The notes beneath the pieces are model-generated. The model worked only from the letters and a program-made list of their open reading frames with translations, made no database searches and was not told where the DNA came from. From Cladopsammia gracilis (lineage: Eukaryota; Cnidaria; Anthozoa; Scleractinia; Dendrophylliidae): 64,000 nt of DNA. Shown one piece after another: positions 13,001 to 22,000 of this stretch. Numbering within the stretch: position 1 is the first letter of the stretch; each line of letters begins with the position of its first letter. The DNA is taken from contig JAJGOT010000239.1 of NCBI GenBank assembly GCA_022457155.1, positions 627,001 to 691,000 on the forward strand, given 5' to 3'. The position numbers were made by a program, and so were the translations under genes.

Positions 13001-16000
13001 AACTACACATCTTGGCCAAATTTTGAAGTGCCAAAGCATTTCGTTCAAGAGTTAAGGGCGAACGAGTATTAGACATTTTTAGTAAGAAATGTTTGGAGCG
13101 GCCATCTTTGTGCCCCACTCAGGGGCACAAAGATGGCGGCCAAAAATTCAAAGTCTTAATTACACCAAAAATCAAATCAAAACATATTGTATTTGTTATA
13201 AGCTCCATTAACTCGGCTTATAAGCACTTATAATGCAAACAATAACTTTCAGCTGATTCAATTTTGTTTATTTTCACGGCTTATCTGTAATAGCGTGACG
13301 AATTGCGTGACACATTTAAAACCTTTGTAAAACGGAAGCAAAACATCGTGAAAACCTGAAACTTTCTGTGAAAGATTAATAATACTTGTATCCACATACC
13401 ATGTTAGAAACAGCTTTGTAGGATGTATAGTTTAGATTTTTTTAAATTTATGACGTCATGTGAAAACCAAGAGTTGTAAAATATTGAAAACCAAATGTTG
13501 GCTCGCAAAAGTACTACTGAAGACGAAGAGGTTTCATTTGAATGGTCACACCATAGGATTTCATCCATAGACTCAAAAGTTAGATAAAAAGGGTACCATG
13601 CAAAAGTACTGCTGAAGAGGTTTCATTTGAATGGTCACAACATAGGATTTCATCCACAGACTCGAAAGTTAGAACAAATGGTACCATGCAAAAGTACTGC
13701 TGAAGAGGTTTCATTTGAATGGTCACACCATAGGATTTCATCCACAGACTCAAAAGTTAGAACAAATGGTACCATGCAAAAGTACTGCTGAAGAGGTTTC
13801 ATTTGAATGGTCACAACAAAGGATTTCATCCGCAGACTCAAAAGTTAGAACAAATGGTACCATGCAAAAGTACTGCTGAAGAGCTTTAATTTGAATGGTC
13901 ACAACATAGGATTTCATCCACAGACTCAAAAGTGAGAACTACACTACATGTACATGCCTCCATAATTGACTCTGGGAGTGAAAGGGTTGAAGGGGATGTT
14001 ACATTTTGGGGCAATTTATCACAATGCTGGACCATCCCTTTTGTTTTTCCGTAAACATATAAAACATTTTTTGGTTGTCGAAATTACACCAAATCACCGT
14101 GACTCTGTCCCTGTCCCTTGCACAATGGTTTTGTGCAAGGTTCGCTCGGGCTCCTATGAGACAACAACCGTGCTTCAAATGCTGAAGGCCATCTCTTTTG
14201 GCGCGAGGTTTTCGTACAGTAACAACACTTTTAACATGAAGTTCCAATATAAAAGGATGACACAGAAGTTCATAAAGACTTCGGATATAACTTGGTAATG
14301 TTTTTCCAAATTTTGTCATTAATTGTCTTAATAATGACGCATATTGTTTGTCGGTTGTTAATGCTTTAGTAGTTGATTGACAACTGCAGGTGAGAATGGC
14401 CAGGCCAGGCCCCTTTCATACCGGAACTTTAAGTTTTAGTCTCGCAAATTTGCTCGCGTCTACGTGGTTGCTCCCAGAGGCTACATTGCTTTTCACCAGC
14501 AACAAGGAGACTAGAGCACAAGCCAAAGGCGAGTGTTTCACAGCTGTTTTAAGATCTCCGACAGTATTGCGAGTGTCATCATAACGTTATACAAACTGAG
14601 AGCGCTTAATTACCATTTTGCAGAACTGCCGGCCAAACCGGTCAGTTCGTAAACAAAATACACCTTTTATTAAGATCTGTTTTTACAAGTCAAACTGATG
14701 CATGATATCTACGAATTGAACTGTTGGGACTGCCAGTTCGAAAAAAATATTTCCATACTATTTACGAATTGACCCTCACAGCCCGCCGTCCCTGACAAAT
14801 GGTAAGCGCCCTGAGATTGATTGTTTGAATAAACTCCCAAAATAATTGACTTTGTTTCCATAGAGTTGTGGTACATGGTTTTTAACCAACCAGAGCGTGT
14901 CTAATTAGCAACTCTTAATTTTCCAACAGCTCCAAATCTGAGACAGAAGCTCCGAGTGCGCATGATTAATGCTCAAGGTCTGGAGGAGGCTGGTGTGGAC
15001 GGTGGCGGGGTTTTTAGGTATGTGGGCAGTTTGTCGTGTTCAAGCTTGGTACAAGTGTGGACTGGATCACTTTCTCTTGGTGTGGAAGGTCATTGTAATT
15101 TTACTTCTTGTCAGCCCTCAGAAACATTAACATTAACATTTAACATTAATTCGAACACTATGTTAAATGTTGACAGACCGGCGCTTAAGAAAGAAAGCAT
15201 TTGGGCTTCGGTTGTATTTATCTATAGCCGGGGATGCTGCGCTTGTCCCCCACTCCCTCTCGCAAAGGAAAAAAACGTGCGGAAAGAAACTGCGTTTGCC
15301 TTTGTCTGACATTTCCTAAGCTCTCCAACTGGCTACAAAAATCATTATCATACTTAGTCTACCAGTCGCTTTGCACATTAAGTTTATAGTTTGTTTCTTA
15401 TCGGTTGACTTTCTTTTTTATTCTACTGTTGTGTAGGGAATTTTTAAGTCAGCTGCTGAAAGCCGGATTTGATCCCAACATTGGCTTCTTCAAGTCAACA
15501 CACGAAAGACTGCTGTATCCAAACCCTCAGGTAGGCACCAGGCGGTGTGCGTCACGAGATTTGACCAATAGAAAGCCGTTGTTTAAACAATAGTCCTCGC
15601 GACAAACAAGAAGCTATTTCAGCGCGTGGAGTTCAAAAAATTGTTCCTTTTCAAGGGTTTCAGCCATGTCAATTAAAAATATTTTCAGGCAGATTTAGAG
15701 AGAAATATCCCTTCTTTGTTATGGCTACAATTAAATGTTACATTCGAGCACGATGACTGCCTTAGCTGATCTCAAAGTAAACCTACTCGGTTCAGTTGTC
15801 ACATTATCGTAAACTGAACTTTCACACCTTTTCTTAGACTTCTCATCCTTTACTTTTCTTTATAACTTGTTTATTTGTTTTAATTTACACAGGCTGCTAT
15901 ATTAGCGAAGGATTATCTGAAACACTACCACTTTCTGGGAAGGATGCTAGGAAAGGTTTGGATTCATCTTCCCTCTTATCTGTCTCGTACATTAATCACT

Positions 16001-19000
16001 GACTTTTCTTCAAATCTCCATAAATTCGGTAGTTTCTTGGTGTTGCGGATGGTGTGATACCAAATGACGTAAAACAAAAGATTGAAAAGACACTGAACAA
16101 TACCCACACCACAACACAAAAGCTATTCCAACAATGGCTTCCGCAGCGCCAACAAACACCCATAAATTCTTTGCTATCCAAGAATTTGTCTTTAGGTCTG
16201 AAGATTTACCTGGGTGTTTATAATTGATCACTAGGAAACCAATTTAACAATGTCTTTTTTTTTTTCGTACTGTGTGCAGATCGATGAAGGCTAAAAAATA
16301 GGTTTTAATTCAAAGTGTCGGGTAAGGCGGATATGTTTTTAGATTTTTTTGTTTTGTTTTGCAGGCATTGTATGAGAACATGTTAGTGGAATTACCATTC
16401 GCCAGTTTTTTCTTGTGCAAACTTCTTAGTAAACATGGTACAGATGTCGATATTCATCACCTCGAGTCACTTGATCCAGAAATGTACAGGTGTGGAACTG
16501 TTGTTATTTTTGTTGTTATTGTCGCTCGTTGTCGTTGTCGTTGTTGCTTATCTTACTGTCATTGTGGTTGTTCGTATTCATGTTATTGTTGTTGCTCCTC
16601 CTGTTGCTGTTGTTGTAACCGTAGTTATGGTGGATGTGCGTGCTTAAAAGTGTGGTCGTTGCTTCTACTACTGTTGTTATTGTTGTTGATGTTGTTGTTT
16701 GGAGTACGATAGAGTAGTAGTCTTTTTCGAGTGATCAAAAGTTCGGTGGGCAGACCAAGGTCCGCATTCAATCAACAAAGTCGAGGTTTGGAAAACTGAC
16801 CAATTACACACCAGACTGGCTCCCCAGTTAGTTTTCAGCTTATATCACGCATACAATAAATCTAGTACACTAGTTGTTCAGCCTTGTAACAGAATGGTCT
16901 GAGGGGCAAGCTATAGAAAAAAGGGTAGAGGGAGTTTTGCAACGCGTGTGAACGCAAAATTCGTGCGAAACGCGAGGAAAGCTACATGTTCCCGATTCCA
17001 ACACCTCTCCCACCCCCGCGCTAGCTTTATGCGGAAGTGACGCACGCGTCCAATCCCTCGCAATGTAGAGGTTGGGTAGTATCAATTAAAAAGAAGATTG
17101 CACTGCATGATTAGTAACGTGCGTTCAGTATACATCTTGCTATATTCCGCAGTCGCACGCTTCCTCCTCCAAACAACAACATGAAATAACCAAATGCAGT
17201 GTGTTATTACGAAAGTAAACTGAGGCGGTGGATTTTCGTCTGCTATTAGAGACGTTGTTTTCTCAGAAGTAGAAGTTTAATGCTGTTCAAATTTATTTGG
17301 CTGCTGTTGGAGAAAAGAACACAAGACAGGGCCACTGAAGATGTTTATTCTGTTTCTCGAAAATCCACTCAAACGTACTCCTGGATACAATTTGTTCACT
17401 TGCGTTAGATTGGTTCAGTACACCTGAAAAGTACAAATAATACAAGAACTCACAATTCAAGCTTAAGCAAATACCGAATTGCAACAAAAAAAAAAAAAAA
17501 AAAAAACAGCTCTACGATAACTCACATATTTTTGGGCATTTCCAGGCCTTATATTTCAAGATCAAGATCTGAAGCGAACAAACTTCGCGATGCTACACAA
17601 ACTGCGAAAGCACAAATTGCGAAAAGCACATGGTACGGAGAGGCGCGGGACGACAAATTGCCCCAAAAAGCTGTTTTCTGAGTTTGTTTTGCTCTCTTTT
17701 CTAGGAATTTACTATTTCTCAAAAATTACAGCGGAAATGTTGAAGAGCTGTCGCTCAACTTTACAGTGGTAAATAATGACTTCGGAGAAAGCCAGGTGAG
17801 ATAGCAACTGTTTAATGAAGATATTCAAATTATCCTATTATCAAAGATCTTTGAAAGAGAACCGTTATAAACTTTCATCTTACAGTTGTTTTTGCGGTTT
17901 TGTAGGTTGTAGAGTTGAAGCCAGGCGGTAGAGATATTCCTGTCACTGACAGCAACCGAATCAGTTACATTCATCTTGTTGCTGACTACAGACTTAATAA
18001 GCAGGTTTGTTAGAAATTGTATCCCGTCGTTAGGAATTCGAGCCGCAGGCGTGGTCCATGAACTTTCCAAAGAAGAACTGGACCAATATCTTCCAAATAC
18101 GGATCTAATGTTATTTCAATAACATGCATTTCTTAACACAAAGAAATTGAATAGGCCATTTCCGAGTTGCCTTTAGCCTCTCTATCAAAGCGAGGCTAGG
18201 TGCGAAACCTTTCATATGAAAATGAGTTCTCATTCACATGCAAATAGGTTTTATTTGCATGTGAATGAAAACTCATTTTCATATGAAAGGTTTCGCACCT
18301 AGCCTTGCTTTGATAGAGAGGCTAAAGGCAACTCGGAAATGGCCTATTGGACTATGACTCACCGTGTTCACGCTTTTCGATATTCACATTCCCTACCGTA
18401 TCTGTAAAGGCCTATAAAACACTACCCAATTTGTGGGAACTTGTTGTAAACTTGTTATCTTGGTGGCTTCGACATTTTGAGTTATGCATGGTGGTGTAAG
18501 GCTGTTATTGTTGTAATGTGTTGTAGATTCACCGTCATTGTCAAGCCTTCAGGGCTGGACTATCAGATGTTATTAACTTGGAGTGGCTCCGAATGTTTGA
18601 CCACAAGGAGTTACAGGTGAGCTGTTTGTCCTTTGATTCGATATCGTTTCTGTTTCTGTTTCTGTCGTCGTCGTTTGGTGTTCTGATGTGTTAATGTTTG
18701 TGTTATGACTAACTGCCCCCTGGGTTCAGTTACAGTTCAACCATTACATTAAGCAATGCCCTGCCGAAAAAAATGCTTACTAATAGTTTATTTCCATGTT
18801 ATATCGCCAAATACCACCAAAGGTACAAGTTAAAGTGCCACTATCATCAAACATATACATTTTCTGTTCTCTTCATATATTTTGAAAATATAAGAACTCG
18901 TTACTTACCTTGCGAAGTTTCAAGTCAAAACTCGTACGGGAAGTGCCATTATTTTAACTTTACATTTTGAATTTCGCTTGCCGCCATTACTCAATTAAAA

Positions 19001-22000
19001 AATGACCGGGACCGAACCCTGAGAGTTGGATCGAGTTGGCCTAACGATTGTGTGACATCAATGACTCAACACGTGCCTTTTGGCTTTGTTGTCTGTGACC
19101 CGGAGGGAACCGCGTTGAGTCATTGTCAAATCAAGTCACGTGTACCAGATCGCAAACCAGTAGAACGTGGGCTCGGATTTATGAACGGAGTAATGGCGGA
19201 CGGATTTTACGTGATTTTCGTGGGTTTTCGGCCAGCTATTTCTGGGCTGTGTAAGAATTTATCAATCTAATTTATAGCAGTTCGCATTTGTCTAAACCTA
19301 TTAGATACATTTGCGCTAAAAAAAGCGGGAAAGAAATACAAAAATTTTCGTCCTTGTGGCACTTTAAAAAAAAAGGTTCTAAAGAGCAAAGCGCCGTCAC
19401 TGGTTTGAACATAAACCACACAACAATTTATTTTTCAAATAATAAAACAAAATATAGCAGCAACCCGCAAATAACTAGAGTTAATCGTGGCGGGTTGCTA
19501 CGTACTAAACAGTTACAGAAGCTCACTATAAAATAGATGACTGATAACAATTGGTAAGAAAATAAGGAATGGATAATTTATGATTAGTTACAACAAATAA
19601 ATAAGCATGCACCACATTACAGTTGATCAAATATGGTGTTGTGACAGATGGTCAGGTAATCAAAATTACCACATATGTGGAATTACCGAATTACCGAATT
19701 ACCACATTTGTGTAATTACCACATTTGTGGAATTACCGAATTACCACATTTGTGGAATTACCACATTTGTGGAATTACCGAATTACCACATTTGTGTAAT
19801 TACTACATTTGTGGAATTACCGAATTACCACATTTGTGTAATTACCACATTTGTGGAATTACCACATTTGTGGAATTACCGAATTACCACATTTGTGTAA
19901 TTACCACATTTGTGGAATTACCACATTTGTGGAATTACCGAATTACCACATTTGTGTAATTACCACATTTGTGGAAGTTTGACTCTTTTAGCCGTTCTTT
20001 TGTCTCTTTGGTTTTCTGTTTTATCTCCATTTCTCGGCCATAATCATGAACACACGATATATCAGCCAGGACACCGTCCCTATAATTGATATAAGCCTGG
20101 TTCCTCACTACAACATATGAGCTGAACAAGAACCTTATTGAGTACCAAAGTGATGACATCACAGAAACTAAATTTGTGAATTTATGGGATTTGATGAGAT
20201 ATTCGGAAAAAGCATGAAAATAATATCTGCTTGCCTAAAATCAGCATCCTATTGCAATTTAGGGGTGTGATATTGGCACTTTAATGCTCTGATAACTCCA
20301 TACAAACCTTTCTTATTTTGTCTTAGTTCCAAACCTCTCAGTTTCAATTTATGTTTTTGTGGCATCGCACTTTGGAACTCTATTACATTGCTCATGTACT
20401 TTTGTTATCATCACAGTGACAAATTAGCAGCTTACCTACTAACTAAATCCATGTATTTTTTTTAGGTTCTAATATCTGGTGCCTTGATTCCAGTTGATCT
20501 TGAAGATCTTAGAAGAAACACAAATTATTCAGGTACAGTTCAGGTCGATGGTTCGAGTCCTGTTCTCGGCCGTCTTGTTGTCTGAGGGGACTTGTTGCGT
20601 GACAAGGAACTTGACTGAGAGCGTAACCGTGAGCGTGAGCGTGACCGTGACCGTGACCGCGAGCGTGACCGAGGTGGTGACCGTGACTGAGAGCCTAACT
20701 GAGAGTATGACCGTGAGTGTGACTGAGAGCGTGACCGAGAGCGTGACTGACAGCGTGACCGTAAGTTACGTGAATATGACGACGAAGTGGCTTCGTGCAG
20801 CGTCACCAACTGGTCTCGGTGTCGTTTGTTTCCTTAGACAAGAAGTGCAACTCCACATTGTCCCTCTCCACCCATGTGTATAACTGAGTACCAGCGATAA
20901 AATGCTGGGGGTAACCCTGTGATGGATAAGCACCCCCCCCCCCCCCCCCCCGGGGATATTCTTATGCTGTGTTCACATCAGCAATGAAACATGTTTAGAG
21001 TAAACATGTTTAGAGTAAACATGTTTAGAGTAAACATGTTTCAATGAAACTTGTTTCCCGTAAACATGTTTGCAATTTCATTTTTCACATTAGCTGTTAG
21101 TTTCAAAGCATGTTTCACGCCTGATTCTATAATTTATGCTGTTTTACAGAACATTCATAAGCTCGCATGAAATCTGTATAATTACACGTGAACCGAAAAA
21201 ATAGAGCTCGATCTTGCTGATACATAATTTTGGGGTTTAATCTCACTTATTAAGTTCTTCGGGAACGAAGGGCAATGCAACGTTTAACAAAGAAACGACA
21301 TTTGCGCTAACGTGTTTCGTCTGGCATAGATGGAAATTACCCCGTGAGGCAGTTTCAATCATGGTCGGAATAAACATGTGTCGGTCATTTTTCATTCGTG
21401 ATCAGACTGAAAATGTTTCGCTCTAGTGTGAACACAGCATTAGATCAGACTGAACATGTTTCGCATTAGTGTGAACACAGCATATCAGACTGAACATGTT
21501 TCACTCTAGTGTGAACACAGCATTAGGTCAGACTGAACATGTTTCGCTCTAGTGTGAACACAGCATTAGCTGCTTCATGCTGCAGAAACAGGGTTAAGCT
21601 CCGGTCGTTTGGTCCACCCGTGGCTCGTGTGCGACGTTACCTTTTATCTCCCCTTTCAGAGCACGCGTTTATTCACTTACGGCTAAACTGAGCTACTGAC
21701 TTCTTTGTATTTTTAGGTGGTTTCACTGAAGACCATCCTTGCGTGCATTCATTTTGGCGAGTAGTCGATCAGTTTACCGACACACAGAAACGTCAGCTGT
21801 TGAAGTTTGTAACGAGCTGTTCGCGCCCTCCCCTGCTTGGTTTTAAGGTAATTGCCCGGCTGCAATTGGCCTCATACCCTGCTCGTTTCCCACCTACCCT
21901 GCCTGTTTCCCACCTACCCCATCCTCCTCCATACCAACCCCCATATCGTCAAAAAAATCGGACCGCGAGGTGTACGTGTGTGGCCACGGGTAACACCTCA

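Noticed and set aside
16359..16712. Cys-rich protein '[15 protein letters not shown]'
   Set aside because: It joins a real UBE3C exon (16365-16489) to a GTT/GTC simple repeat past the donor.
19607..19959. NYHICGIT repeat peptides
   Set aside because: Translation of the GAATTACC/ACATTTGTG minisatellite.
20540..20809. Minus-strand Arg/Ser-repeat peptide resembling an SR splicing factor
   Set aside because: It is the reverse reading of the GAGCGTGACC minisatellite within a UBE3C intron; no RNA-binding domain or splice context.
21717..21847. Cys in [12 protein letters not shown] as the HECT catalytic residue
   Set aside because: The thioester Cys of HECT ligases lies in the later TC.N.L.LP motif, here at 23,231-23,233.
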